Assembly: GCF_003987135.1 (NCBI RefSeq)
Contig: NZ_PIPJ01000005.1
Coordinates: 1 to 64,000, forward strand
DNA length: 64,000 nucleotides
From: Aliidiomarina iranensis
GTDB lineage: Bacteria; Pseudomonadota; Gammaproteobacteria; Enterobacterales; Alteromonadaceae
Direction: 5' to 3'
Below the pieces are notes generated by a model. That model was not told where the DNA came from and did not search any database. It was given only the letters and a program-made list of their open reading frames with translations. The stretch's first letter is position 1; each line of letters opens with the position of its first letter. A program made the translations under genes and the position numbers. Shown here in pieces: positions 50,459 through 59,084 of this stretch.

Positions 50459-51844
50459 ATGCCTGCGAGTGAGCCCAAGTATTACGTTCTCGATACCAAT
50501 ATACTGCTGCACGAACCCCTTGCTTTCCTTAACTTTCAAGAGCACAACGTTGTGATTCCAATGGTTGTTTTGGAGGAACTCGACCATATAAAAGATCGCC
50601 AAAAAGATGTCAGCCGAGATGCCCGCGTGGCTATACGTTCGCTTGAAGAAGCGCTTCATGATGCAACCCCAGAACAAATAACGGCGGGAGTACCGCTCAC
50701 ACGAATTGCCGGTGAGCATCAGGCCCAAGGCCATCTTTCTATTTTCCCCGATTATCAACTGAGGCAAACCGAATCTGCCTTATCGCTCAACGAAAACGAT
50801 CACCGTATTATTCAAACTGCCCTGCAGTTGCAAGCCACCAAATCACCACACAAAGTGGTCTTGGTTACCAAAGATATTAATATGCGCCTGAAAGCAAAAG
50901 GGGCGGGTGTTAACTTCGTTGAGGATTATCGAACCGATCAGCTTATTGATGATATTCGCCTTTTAGCCAAGGGGTTTCATCAATTCGAAGGGGATTTTTG
51001 GGATACGGTAGGTGAAGTTAAAACCGAACAAGATGGCCGTGATATCTATCATTTTATCGCGCGGGATAGGTTCCCAGCGCTGTATCCAAACGAGTATTTG
51101 CTTGATGAAACCGATAGCTTTGCTGCACGAGTTGATAGTTTCACGGATAGCCATGTAAAAATTCTTGATATCGGCCGTGAGCGGCTAATGAGCCAGCGCG
51201 CCTGGGGTATTACACCGAAAAACATTTACCAAGCTATGGGCATGCACTCATTGCTCGATCCAACTCAGGATTTAGTGATTTTAACCGGGCCGGCCGGGTG
51301 CGGGAAAACACTACTAGCTTTGGCTACGGCACTCGAGCAAGTGGTTGAAAAGGGTATGTATGAAAAAATCATCGTAACCCGAAATACACCCGAAATTGCC
51401 GAATCCATTGGTTATTTGCCGGGAACCGAAGAGGAAAAAATGGCGCCTTGGCTGGCGGCTATTACAGATTCTTTGGAGGTGCTTCACAAGCAAGATGAGA
51501 ATATGGAATCAAGCCTAAACTTTATTATGAGCAAGGCAAATATTCAGTTTAAATCATTGAACTTTATGCGAGGTAGAAGCATTCAGAACGCGGTGGTAAT
51601 TCTTGATGAAGCACAGAATTTAACGGCCGGGCAATTGAAAACTATTATTACGCGTTGTGGTGCGGGCACGAAAATCATCTGTTCGGGGAACTTGGCGCAA
51701 ATCGATAGTTATTACTTAACCGCAGTTACTTCAGGGTTAACGTACATAGTTGAGCGCTTTAAAAATTATTATGGTAGCTCAACCATGAACTTAAATGGCG
51801 TGGTGCGTTCAAGTTTGGCGCAATATGCGGAAGAAAATTTGTAA
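50459..51844 (+). CDS. PIN-PhoH fusion, RNase/RNA helicase-like ATPase
   Basis: A 461-residue protein with an N-terminal PIN nuclease domain (about 7-150; acidic residues in VLDTNILLHEP, EELDHIK, NENDHRI and KDINMR) and a C-terminal PhoH ATPase (about 240-440; Walker A GPAGCGKTLLA, Walker B VVILDEAQN). The fusion, also called PhoH2 or YlaK type, is described as an RNA-unwinding ribonuclease in mycobacteria; the role here is inferred. GAGG precedes the ATG. It stands alone. Confidence 0.92.
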   Translation: MPASEPKYYVLDTNILLHEPLAFLNFQEHNVVIPMVVLEELDHIKDRQKDVSRDARVAIRSLEEALHDATPEQITAGVPLTRIAGEHQAQGHLSIFPDYQLRQTESALSLNENDHRIIQTALQLQATKSPHKVVLVTKDINMRLKAKGAGVNFVEDYRTDQLIDDIRLLAKGFHQFEGDFWDTVGEVKTEQDGRDIYHFIARDRFPALYPNEYLLDETDSFAARVDSFTDSHVKILDIGRERLMSQRAWGITPKNIYQAMGMHSLLDPTQDLVILTGPAGCGKTLLALATALEQVVEKGMYEKIIVTRNTPEIAESIGYLPGTEEEKMAPWLAAITDSLEVLHKQDENMESSLNFIMSKANIQFKSLNFMRGRSIQNAVVILDEAQNLTAGQLKTIITRCGAGTKIICSGNLAQIDSYYLTAVTSGLTYIVERFKNYYGSSTMNLNGVVRSSLAQYAEENL

Positions 51845-51869
51845 GGCTATGTAGGCGAAATAGAAGCTA

Positions 51870-51908
51870 AAACAAAGCAGCCGCAACTTAGATTGCGGCT
51901 GTTTTGTT
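51870..51908. terminator. Terminator between phoH and ruvX
   Basis: A 9-bp stem CAGCCGCAA/TTGCGGCTG with a six-base loop, AAAACA on the left and TTTTGTT on the right, ends the plus-strand gene and could also serve the opposing ruvX operon. Confidence 0.88.
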
Positions 51909-51922
51909 AGCGCTTTAGCTAA

Positions 51923-52336
51923 TTATTCGGCATGTACTTGCAAGAAATCTTCCAAAATTGTACACGCGGCGGCACTATCAACTCGGCCCTTACTCAGCTC
52001 CCGAAAGCCACCACGAGCAAAGAGCTCTTCTCGCACGCTAGCCGTAGTTAACCGCTCATCTTGGTATTTTACTTGCACACCGAAGCGGCCATGTAGGCGA
52101 TTACCGAATTTACGTGCTAAATCAGTTAATGGTTGTTCGGTGCCATCCATGTTGAGCGGCAGGCCCACCACACAAAAATCCGGTTGCCACTCTTTGATGA
52201 GCTTTTCCAAAAGTTGCCAATTGGGAATTCCCTCTTTGGCCGATAATGCCGCTAATGGCGAAGCTGTATTAGTAATGCGGCTACCAACCGCAACACCTAT
52301 ACTTTTGGTGCCAAAATCAAAGGCAAGAATGCTCAT
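51923..52336 (-). CDS. ruvX: Pre-16S rRNA nuclease RuvX/YqgF
   Basis: A 137-residue RNase H-fold nuclease for the 5' end of 16S rRNA (formerly a putative Holliday-junction resolvase). [14 protein letters not shown], the catalytic Glu of YQDERLTTA, and the Asp of [10 protein letters not shown] are visible. Last gene of the rsmE-gshB-yqgE-ruvX run. Confidence 0.96.
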   Translation of the reverse strand: MSILAFDFGTKSIGVAVGSRITNTASPLAALSAKEGIPNWQLLEKLIKEWQPDFCVVGLPLNMDGTEQPLTDLARKFGNRLHGRFGVQVKYQDERLTTASVREELFARGGFRELSKGRVDSAAACTILEDFLQVHAE

Positions 52337-52386
52337 GTTATTACCACCCTAACTGTTGGCGGGCAGATTGCAGCATAGAGCCGGCA

Positions 52387-52980
52387 TTATGCATGGCCGG
52401 CTTCGCTCGATAGTTGGCTAATATCAAAACCCAAACTTTCGGCAGCTTTTCCCCAACGCTCGGCGGTAGGCGTAGAAAACATCAAGTTGGCATCAGCGGG
52501 AATCGTTAACCAACTATTCTCTGCTAATTCTTGCTCCAATTGGCCAGCTTCCCAACCCGCATATCCCAAGGTTAGTAGGAATTTTTGCGGAGCTCGATCT
52601 GAGCCTAATGCCTCGAGGATATCGCGAGAGGTTGTGATCATAATTTCACTACTCAGCTCAAGGCTACTGCGCCAACCCTTTTGTGGTGGGTGTAAAACAA
52701 AGCCGCGGTCGGTTGCTACCGGGCCTCCGGTTAGCACCTGCAAATCTTCAAAATTACGCTCATGGGTAATTTCAACATCGATTTGCTCCAGTAGGCTTGC
52801 CACTGTCATGCCGATAGGCTGATTAATAATCAAACCCATGGCACCTTCTTCGTTGTGTTCGCACACATAAGTAACAGTGTGGTGAAAAAATGGGTCGTCG
52901 AGGCCTGGCATTGCAATCAAAAAATGGTTCGCCAAGCTATTAAATTCGGTGTTCTCTTGCTCTGCTGTAGAATCAGCCAT
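52387..52980 (-). CDS. yqgE: YqgE/AlgH family protein
   Basis: A 197-residue UPF0301 protein (E. coli YqgE 187) of unknown biochemical function. The family sequences FLIAMPGLDDPFF, YVCEHNEEGAMGLIINQP and GYAGWEAGQLEQEL are clear. It lies between gshB (9 bp) and ruvX (50 bp), the conserved order. Confidence 0.96.
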   Translation of the reverse strand: MADSTAEQENTEFNSLANHFLIAMPGLDDPFFHHTVTYVCEHNEEGAMGLIINQPIGMTVASLLEQIDVEITHERNFEDLQVLTGGPVATDRGFVLHPPQKGWRSSLELSSEIMITTSRDILEALGSDRAPQKFLLTLGYAGWEAGQLEQELAENSWLTIPADANLMFSTPTAERWGKAAESLGFDISQLSSEAGHA

Positions 52981-52989
52981 GCTCGCTCC

Positions 52990-53934
52990 TTACTGCAAAT
53001 CAGCGATTAGTGCATCGAAAAACTGGCCCGCAATATTAATATCATACGCATTCTCAATTTCCCGCATACAGGTAGGGCTGGTCACGTTAATCTCAGTGAT
53101 ACGATCACCAATGACATCCAAGCCCACTAAATACAAACCTTTTTCTTTCAAAGCTGGCCCTACTGCTTTGGCGAGGGCCAAATCGTTTTCACTCAAAGGT
53201 TGCGGGCGCCCAGTACCACCGGCAGCTAAGTTGCCGCGAGTTTCGCCTGCCGAAGGCACACGCGCCAAGGAATAGGGAACCGCCTCACCATTAATAATCA
53301 AAATTCGTTTATCACCATCTTTAATAGCGGGTAAATATTCTTGTGCCATTGCAAAACGCGTGCCGTGCTCTGTGAGTGTTTCAATAATCACGCCTAAATT
53401 ACTGCCGGTTTCATCAACTCGGAAAATAGAAGCGCCGCCCATGCCATCCAGTGGTTTCAAAATCACATCTTTATGTTTTTTATGGAATGCTCGAATTTGT
53501 TCGGCACTGCGAGTTACTAAAGTGGCTGGAATAAGTTCAGGGAACCATGCCGTGTAAAGCTTTTCACCACAATCGCGCAGGCTTTGTGGGCGGTTGGCAA
53601 CGAGCGCACCATCACGCTGCGCAAGCTCTAAAATGTGCGTGGCATACACAAATTCGATATCAAAGGGCGGGTCTTTGCGCATCAAAATAATATCGATATC
53701 ACCCATCGGCACAACGGTAGCTTCGCCCAATTGGTAAAAATCTTTTGCTTGGTCGGTTACTTTTAATGGCTGCACACGTGCCATGGCCGTGCCTTGCTCA
53801 ATAAACATATCAGCGAGTTGCAAATACAAAACCTCATAGCCCCGAGCCTGCGCCTCGAGCGCTAAACGGAAACTTGTGTCTTTGTATGTTTTCACTGATT
53901 CAATCGGGTCCATCACAATCGCAACGCGAGTCAT
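52990..53934 (-). CDS. gshB: Glutathione synthetase
   Basis: A 314-residue ATP-grasp enzyme that adds glycine to gamma-glutamylcysteine. MDPIESVKTYKDTSF, LILMRKDPPFDIEFVY-like (IILMRKDPPFD), LKPLDGMGGASIFR and INVTSPTCMREI are typical. It is 37 bp after rsmE. Confidence 0.97.
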   Translation of the reverse strand: MTRVAIVMDPIESVKTYKDTSFRLALEAQARGYEVLYLQLADMFIEQGTAMARVQPLKVTDQAKDFYQLGEATVVPMGDIDIILMRKDPPFDIEFVYATHILELAQRDGALVANRPQSLRDCGEKLYTAWFPELIPATLVTRSAEQIRAFHKKHKDVILKPLDGMGGASIFRVDETGSNLGVIIETLTEHGTRFAMAQEYLPAIKDGDKRILIINGEAVPYSLARVPSAGETRGNLAAGGTGRPQPLSENDLALAKAVGPALKEKGLYLVGLDVIGDRITEINVTSPTCMREIENAYDINIAGQFFDALIADLQ

Positions 53935-53971
53935 TATTTTCTCCCTTTAAACTTCAAAGCATGTATCAAGC

Positions 53972-54700
53972 TTACGCAAGATCGCCAAAATGAGATTGTA
54001 ACGCAGTAACGGCCGCTAACGCTGCAGTTTCTGTTCTTAAAATGCGCGGCCCTAATTGTACCGCATAGCATTTATAGTACTTAGTTTGTTCAATTTCGCT
54101 CTCAGAAAAGCCACCTTCAGGGCCGATAAGTAAATGGTAAGCACCATGTTTTGGAAGTTTTCCGAAGCCCTCGGTTGCTAACGGATCAAGGGTTACCGCT
54201 AAACCCTCTCGTTTTTGTTGTAACCAAGTTTGCAAATTCATTGCAGGCTTAACTTCCGGCACCGTATTACGGCCTGATTGTTCACAGGCGCTAATCACGA
54301 TTTTTTGCCACTGCTCCTGCTTCTTCGCTAAACGCTCACCGCTGAGTTTTACATTGCATCGCTCAGTAAACAAAGGCGTAATCGAAGTAACGCCAAGCTC
54401 CACCGATTTTTGCAAAACGAAATCCATGCGATCGCCCTTGGAAATACCTTGAGCCAGATGAATTTGCAAAGGTGATTCGCTGGAAGCGAAAACCTTTTCC
54501 AATACTTTCACCGTAACCCGTTTCTTTGTAACGGCAATTATTTCGGCTTGATATTGGTGATCATCACCATTAAAAAGTTCCAGCAACGCACCCGGCTGCA
54601 GGCGCAATACGCGGCCGGTATGGTTACTCGCTTCTTCCGAGAGCGAACTTATTTCATTTACCTGTAAAAGCTCTGGGTGATAAATGCGAGGAATGCGCAT
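53972..54700 (-). CDS. rsmE: 16S rRNA U1498 N3-methyltransferase
   Basis: A 242-residue SPOUT-fold methyltransferase. The N-terminal PUA-like part (residues 1-70) and the knot sequences LLIGPEGGFSESEIEQ and QLGPRILRTETAALAA are typical. First gene of the rsmE-gshB-yqgE-ruvX operon. To its left, on the other strand, starts the accessory block that ends at metK. Confidence 0.96.
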   Translation of the reverse strand: MRIPRIYHPELLQVNEISSLSEEASNHTGRVLRLQPGALLELFNGDDHQYQAEIIAVTKKRVTVKVLEKVFASSESPLQIHLAQGISKGDRMDFVLQKSVELGVTSITPLFTERCNVKLSGERLAKKQEQWQKIVISACEQSGRNTVPEVKPAMNLQTWLQQKREGLAVTLDPLATEGFGKLPKHGAYHLLIGPEGGFSESEIEQTKYYKCYAVQLGPRILRTETAALAAVTALQSHFGDLA

Positions 54701-54842
54701 AAGATACCTGCTCTGATTGCTACCTAGTGTTGTAACCCTAGTTGCTAAAATACATGTCGGTTACTAAAAATACATAGCACGCATGTTACCTTTCGGCGCT
54801 AGATGCGGCAACTAAGCATCTGCAACCAAAGAGAGATTATTT

Positions 54843-55748
54843 GTGGAAAGCACCCATAAAATGCCAATATTGAGCACTCGAGGCTTAACCAAAACTTACG
54901 ATGGCGTAAATGTCGTTGATAAGTTGGATTTAGATATTCCCGAAGGTATTTGTTTTGGTTTGCTGGGGCCTAATGGCGCCGGCAAAACCACTACAATAGA
55001 AATGCTCGAGGGTATTTTGCCGCCAAATGCGGGCACTATTCTTTATCGTGGAGAGCCGGTAGATAAACACTTTTTTCAGAAAGTGGGCATACAGTTTCAG
55101 CACACTGCGTTACCGGATTTTTTGAAAGTAAATGACGTGTTGAATTTGTTCAGCCGTTTTTATGATCAGCCCATGAATCGAGATGAGCTCATAGCCTGGT
55201 GTAATTTGGAGGATATCTTAGAGCGCGATCATCGCAAATTATCAGGCGGCCAAAAACAACGGTTGTTACTGGCGTTAGCATTGATGAACGACCCCGATTT
55301 ACTCTTCTTAGATGAGCCTACCACGGGTTTAGATCCACAAGCGCGCCGTAATTTTTGGGAATTAGTGCGCTCAGTTCGTAGCCGTGGGAAAACAATACTC
55401 CTCACCACTCACTATATGGACGAAGCCGAGCAATTATGCGATGAAATAGCGGTTTTGGATAAAGGCACGATACTCACTCAAGGCGCCCCACGAACGCTTT
55501 TAAATCAACATTTCAAAGGCGCATTGATTCGCATCCCGGTGGGCAATTTTGCAGCTAAGGCTATTCCTCCTGAGTTTGCTGGCGCCGAGCAAAAAGGTGA
55601 TTTCATGCAACTGCAAGCAACCCAAGTAGATGCTACGTTAAGTGAATTGATCGCCTCGGGTGTTTCCTTGAATGGTTTACAGGTGGAATCGGCCACCCTA
55701 GATGATTTGTTTTTAAAGTTAACTGGCCATGAGCTGCGGGGTGAATGA
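54843..55748 (+). CDS. ABC-2 exporter ATPase
   Basis: A 301-residue ATP-binding subunit with Walker A GLLGPNGAGKTTTIE, signature LSGGQKQRLLLALAL and Walker B LLFLDEPTTGLD. Its closest general type is the DrrA/NodI-like group of ABC-2 exporters. GTG 54843 follows GAGAGATTATTT; ATG 54861 is possible. The end overlaps the permease start by 4 bp. The substrate is unknown. Confidence 0.85.
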   Translation: MESTHKMPILSTRGLTKTYDGVNVVDKLDLDIPEGICFGLLGPNGAGKTTTIEMLEGILPPNAGTILYRGEPVDKHFFQKVGIQFQHTALPDFLKVNDVLNLFSRFYDQPMNRDELIAWCNLEDILERDHRKLSGGQKQRLLLALALMNDPDLLFLDEPTTGLDPQARRNFWELVRSVRSRGKTILLTTHYMDEAEQLCDEIAVLDKGTILTQGAPRTLLNQHFKGALIRIPVGNFAAKAIPPEFAGAEQKGDFMQLQATQVDATLSELIASGVSLNGLQVESATLDDLFLKLTGHELRGE

Positions 55749-56875
55749 TGTTTTGGAAACGTTTTTTTGGGGTGTTAACCGCCCGTAACCTCGAGTTTTG
55801 GCGCGATAAAGAATCACTCAGCTGGAATCTACTGTTCCCACTCGTGTTGGTGGTGGCATTTGCGTTTTTATTTGATAGTGATGATCGCACGTTAGTTACC
55901 GTAGGTGTGATTCAGGAAGCGCAGCTTTCCCAAGAAATCTCTCAGCGGGAGCAAACTGAGCAGCGGGAGCAAACTGAGCAGCGGGAGCAAACTGAGCAGC
56001 GGGAGCAAACTGAGGCGGTAGCTTCAGCTAATAGCCAAGAAATATTCGTACCAGAACTGGCCAGCTTAGATTTTGTTGAGCAAGTTATATACGAAGATCG
56101 TGAGCAAGCACTGCGGCGGTTACAGCAACACCAACTTGATTTAGTGATCGCTCCGGGCGAGCAACGTTATTGGCTCAACGAGAGTTCGCCAGGTAGTGCT
56201 TTAGCTGCAGAGCTCCTCAGTGCCCGCAGCGATAATTACGCACAAGAAATTTTAAGTGGCCAAGCACTGCGTTACGTAGATTGGGTGTTGCCCGGGATTT
56301 TGGCGATGAACTTAATGTTTAGTTGCCTATACGGCGTGGGCTATGTGATTGTGCGATATCGCAAGAATTCGGTATTAAAACGCCTACAGGCTACGCCACT
56401 TTCGGCATTCGAATTCTTGCTGGCGCAAGTGGTATCGCGGGTTTGGTTAGTATTAGCCACACTCATTATTGTTTATCTAATCTGCAATGCGATATTTAGC
56501 TTTGTAATGGAGGGAAGTTATCTATTGCTCATTCTGCTTGCCTTTGTGGGCTCGGTTTGCGTGTCTGCTCTGGGGTTATTAATTGCGGCTCGGACACGGA
56601 GCGAAGAACTTTCCAGAGGCCTACTCGATTTTATTGCGTGGCCAATGTTGTTGCTTTCCGGCGTGTGGTTTTCCCTTGATAGCTCACCAGAATGGGTGCA
56701 ACAACTGGCGCAGATCTTCCCGCTCACGCATTTACTCGACGCCGCTCGTGCGGTAATGTTTGATGGTGCAGGGTTAGCCGAAATATTTCCGCAGATAGTA
56801 GTTCTAATCGGTATGACATTGCTGTTTTTGTTAGTGGGTGCGCGGCTTTTCCGTTGGGTAGGGGATGGCCGTTAG
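55745..56875 (+). CDS. ABC-2 permease with QREQTE repeats
   Basis: A 376-residue inner-membrane permease: one N-terminal helix (about 25-42), a large extracytoplasmic part (about 45-180) and five to six C-terminal helices with the ABC-2 segment IFPLTHLLDAARAVMFDG. The external part opens with four exact repeats of QREQTE. It is coupled to the ATPase by the overlap ATGA. No third gene belongs to this pair. Confidence 0.85.
   Translation: MMFWKRFFGVLTARNLEFWRDKESLSWNLLFPLVLVVAFAFLFDSDDRTLVTVGVIQEAQLSQEISQREQTEQREQTEQREQTEQREQTEAVASANSQEIFVPELASLDFVEQVIYEDREQALRRLQQHQLDLVIAPGEQRYWLNESSPGSALAAELLSARSDNYAQEILSGQALRYVDWVLPGILAMNLMFSCLYGVGYVIVRYRKNSVLKRLQATPLSAFEFLLAQVVSRVWLVLATLIIVYLICNAIFSFVMEGSYLLLILLAFVGSVCVSALGLLIAARTRSEELSRGLLDFIAWPMLLLSGVWFSLDSSPEWVQQLAQIFPLTHLLDAARAVMFDGAGLAEIFPQIVVLIGMTLLFLLVGARLFRWVGDGR
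55943..56014 (+). repeat. 18-bp tandem repeat in the permease gene
   Basis: Four identical copies of CAGCGGGAGCAAACTGAG, encoding QREQTE. The copies show no substitutions, so the array is recent or still exchanging length. The unit preserves the frame. Confidence 0.97.
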
Positions 56876-56881
56876 CGCATG

Positions 56882-56915
56882 AAAAAGGCAGGGGAATTAG
56901 CCCCTGCCAGTTTTT
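56882..56915. terminator. Terminator of the ABC exporter genes
   Basis: A perfect 8-bp stem GGCAGGGG/CCCCTGCC with loop AATTAG, flanked by AAAAA and AGTTTTT. It can work in both directions. Confidence 0.92.
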
Positions 56916-56923
56916 CGGTTCAC

Positions 56924-56994
56924 ACATCCATTGTGTGTTTGATACATCCATTGTCTACTTCCCACATCTATTGTGCGCTTTCTACATCCATTGT
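56924..56994. repeat. Four 11-bp repeats at exact 20-bp intervals
   Basis: ACATCCATTGT occurs at 56924, 56944, 56964 (with one C-to-T change) and 56984. The 9-bp spacers are unrelated in sequence. The array lies between the exporter terminator and the PRC-barrel gene's stop codon, in a gap that has no promoter role for either gene. Confidence 0.9.
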
Positions 56995-57003
56995 TCGGGA
57001 ATA

Positions 57004-57924
57004 TTAGTTTTGGCTAGAAAACTCAGGTGCCGCTTTCAAAGCATCACGCGTTACATCTGCATGTAGCTCTTGATCATCAGCAGGGCCAGTGCGAGTTACG
57101 TTATCCCAACTAATCGCAATAGCTTTTTGCCCCATGCCTAGAAATCCTCCCACGCTTACGACAATAGCCACAACCTGGCCATCTTCATCAATAATCAAAT
57201 CATCCACTGATCCAATCGATTCGTTACCTTTGGTATGAACATCCATACCGATTAAGTTGTTGGTATTCGAACCATGTGGTGGTACTGCGGTTATATGGCC
57301 ACGGTGTTGCATGCGCGATTGCGCAACTGTATTGCGTTGATTGTTGCTTGCGTGCATATCCGTGCGTTCGCCACTCTTTTGAGCGCGCTCTAAAGCATTT
57401 TCGGTACGCTGTGTTGCTCGATCAGTAATCGATTGATCGCGTTCTATAAACTCAGGTGCGGCTTTCAGCGCATCACGTGTTACATCAACACGAAGTTTCA
57501 CTTCATCAGTAGTAACGGTTCGAGTTACGTTACCCCAACCAATCGCAACATCCTTTTCGCCCATTCCTAGGAAGCCACCAACGCCAACAACAATTGCCAC
57601 TACTTGGCCGTTTGCATCGATTATCAGGTCGTCTACGGAACCGATATCTTCATTATCATTGGTGTAAACATCCATGCCCATCAAACTGCTCGCATGCATA
57701 CCATTCACGGGAACTGAATTGAGGTAGCTGTGATGGTTTGCAGTGGCTTTCGCGGCTTGGCGCTGTTGATTTACATTTGATTTAGCACTCTGGCTAATTG
57801 GCGCAGTTAATTGCAGGCGGCCACCATCCAAGTTGCCGGTATATTGAGCCAGAACAGAACCTGCACTCAATGTCAGCGCTGGTGTAACCAACGCATAAAA
57901 AGCAAATGTATGTAATTTATTCAT
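57004..57924 (-). CDS. Periplasmic protein with two PRC-barrel domains
   Basis: A 306-residue exported protein: signal peptide (cut near VLA-Q), a Gln/Asn-rich linker, a PRC-barrel repeat at about 80-160 and a second at about 224-303. The repeats share GSVDDLIID, GQVVAIVV, VGGFLGMG and DVTRDALKAAPEF, so they arose by tandem duplication. PRC-barrels mediate binding in RNA-processing and photosynthetic proteins; in secreted bacterial forms the role is unknown and often stress-linked. ATG 57924 follows AAGGAG; an earlier in-frame start at 57987 is not needed. Confidence 0.88.
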   Translation of the reverse strand: MNKLHTFAFYALVTPALTLSAGSVLAQYTGNLDGGRLQLTAPISQSAKSNVNQQRQAAKATANHHSYLNSVPVNGMHASSLMGMDVYTNDNEDIGSVDDLIIDANGQVVAIVVGVGGFLGMGEKDVAIGWGNVTRTVTTDEVKLRVDVTRDALKAAPEFIERDQSITDRATQRTENALERAQKSGERTDMHASNNQRNTVAQSRMQHRGHITAVPPHGSNTNNLIGMDVHTKGNESIGSVDDLIIDEDGQVVAIVVSVGGFLGMGQKAIAISWDNVTRTGPADDQELHADVTRDALKAAPEFSSQN

Positions 57925-58023
57925 ATCAATCTCCTTTGAATCGGATTTGCTAACTGAACACGATGTTCGAGTTAACAGCTTCATCACTGCATTCCGTGCC
58001 CGACATAATTATCGAGAGGTTTT

Positions 58024-58104
58024 GAACAGCCGTTAAGCAAATGCTGTTCGCGATGAAGATTTAAGTTACGCCTAGCGTATATTTCGATCAGTTCGCTAGC
58101 GCAC
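58024..58104 (-). promoter_or_regulatory. Upstream region of the PRC-barrel gene, operator A
   Basis: Plus-strand GTTCGCTAGCGCAC at 58091-58104 is one copy of the palindrome shared by this block (13 of 14 bases of GTGCGCTAGCGCAC). A TAACTT hexamer on the minus strand (58068-58063) lies 29.5 bp from its centre. A separate inverted repeat, GAACAGC/GCTGTTC, is at 58024-58049. The rest of the 285-bp gap shows nothing else clear. Confidence 0.55.
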
Positions 58105-58209
58105 TTAGTTCTGGCTAAATCCTAGCAAATGCCCATGGGGCCTGAGTTTTACATATCGCTCTTTACCGTTTCTTTAGTGATGAGAACGCCGATAAATGCT
58201 TCTGTAAGG

Positions 58210-58968
58210 CTAAGGTGCCCCCTGAGGTGTTCGTAAACGATGAGCCGAATCAGTAGTAGGGGTTCCGAGTAATCTCTGGTATTCGTTAATACCATTTTGG
58301 TAGCACTCGCAGCTAGCGTGCTCTAGAGCTGTTCGGTTAGTAATCAGTATCTTCCCGCGGCTATATTTGATCAGGTGATTCTGCTGCATAACTCCTGCAG
58401 CTACAGAAACACCACTGCGGCGAACGCCGAGCATGTCGGCTAAGAATTGATGAGTTAAGTGAAATTCGTTACTGTGAGCGCGATCGTGGCTTATCAACAG
58501 CCAACGTGCTAACCGCTGGTCTAGTTCATGGAAATGCGCGCATGCTGTGCTTTGTGAGAGCTGCATGATTAGGATGAACAAATATTGTTTGAGTATGCCC
58601 CGAAGGCTAGGGCAATAAAGCAGGAGTTGTTGCAAATCACTAGCGTTGATACGCCAGGCTGTCCCTTTACCTTGCACAACCGCTTGGATTGGTGCATTCG
58701 GTAAATTCAGAACCATAGTTACACCGAGCATTCCTTCGTTGCCAATAACGCCTATTTCTAGCGGCTTGTGTTCAGACAATTCAGTAACCAAGGAGATAAA
58801 GCCGCTCATAGGAAAGTAAAGATAGCGGTATTTTTGATCACGCTCACAGAGCACATCAGCAAATTGCAGTTGCACAACTTCACAGTGTCTCAACAACAAG
58901 CGGCGCTCTTGCGCAGGAAGGAGTTCAATTAGGTGATTTGTAATGGTTGAAGTTGCCAATCTAGACAC
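58210..58968 (-). CDS. Crp/Fnr-family transcription regulator (1)
   Basis: A 252-residue regulator with an N-terminal cyclic-nucleotide-binding-like beta roll (about 20-130), a dimer helix and a C-terminal winged helix; the recognition region is ADMLGVRRSGVSVAAG. It ends with the CECYQNG segment typical of this subgroup. The Fnr N-terminal cysteine cluster is absent. I choose GTG 58968 with AAAGG 8 bp upstream; ATG 59001 has no ribosome-binding site. The ligand is unknown. It is a paralogue of the next gene and follows it by 116 bp. Confidence 0.88.
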   Translation of the reverse strand: MSRLATSTITNHLIELLPAQERRLLLRHCEVVQLQFADVLCERDQKYRYLYFPMSGFISLVTELSEHKPLEIGVIGNEGMLGVTMVLNLPNAPIQAVVQGKGTAWRINASDLQQLLLYCPSLRGILKQYLFILIMQLSQSTACAHFHELDQRLARWLLISHDRAHSNEFHLTHQFLADMLGVRRSGVSVAAGVMQQNHLIKYSRGKILITNRTALEHASCECYQNGINEYQRLLGTPTTDSAHRLRTPQGAP

Positions 58969-59035
58969 AAGAATAACCTTTAGCACGAGCTTTACCAGCA
59001 TGGCGTAAGGAAGGTGCTATCAACCCTACACCATG

Positions 59036-59077
59036 AGTATGTGGAACTTAGGGTAGGAACTCTGTGCGCTAGACAAC
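59036..59077 (-). promoter_or_regulatory. Operator D and -10 box of regulator 1
   Basis: GTGCGCTAGACAAC (59064-59077) keeps one perfect GTGCG-CTA half of the shared palindrome; the other half is degenerate. A minus-strand CATACT (59041-59036) lies 29.5 bp from the operator centre, so the operator centre falls at about -41.5. Confidence 0.5.
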
Positions 59078-59084
59078 GCAGCGG

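Noticed and set aside
56924-56994. CRISPR array
   Set aside because: The repeats are only 11 bp and the spacers 9 bp, far below CRISPR sizes, and no cas gene is present.
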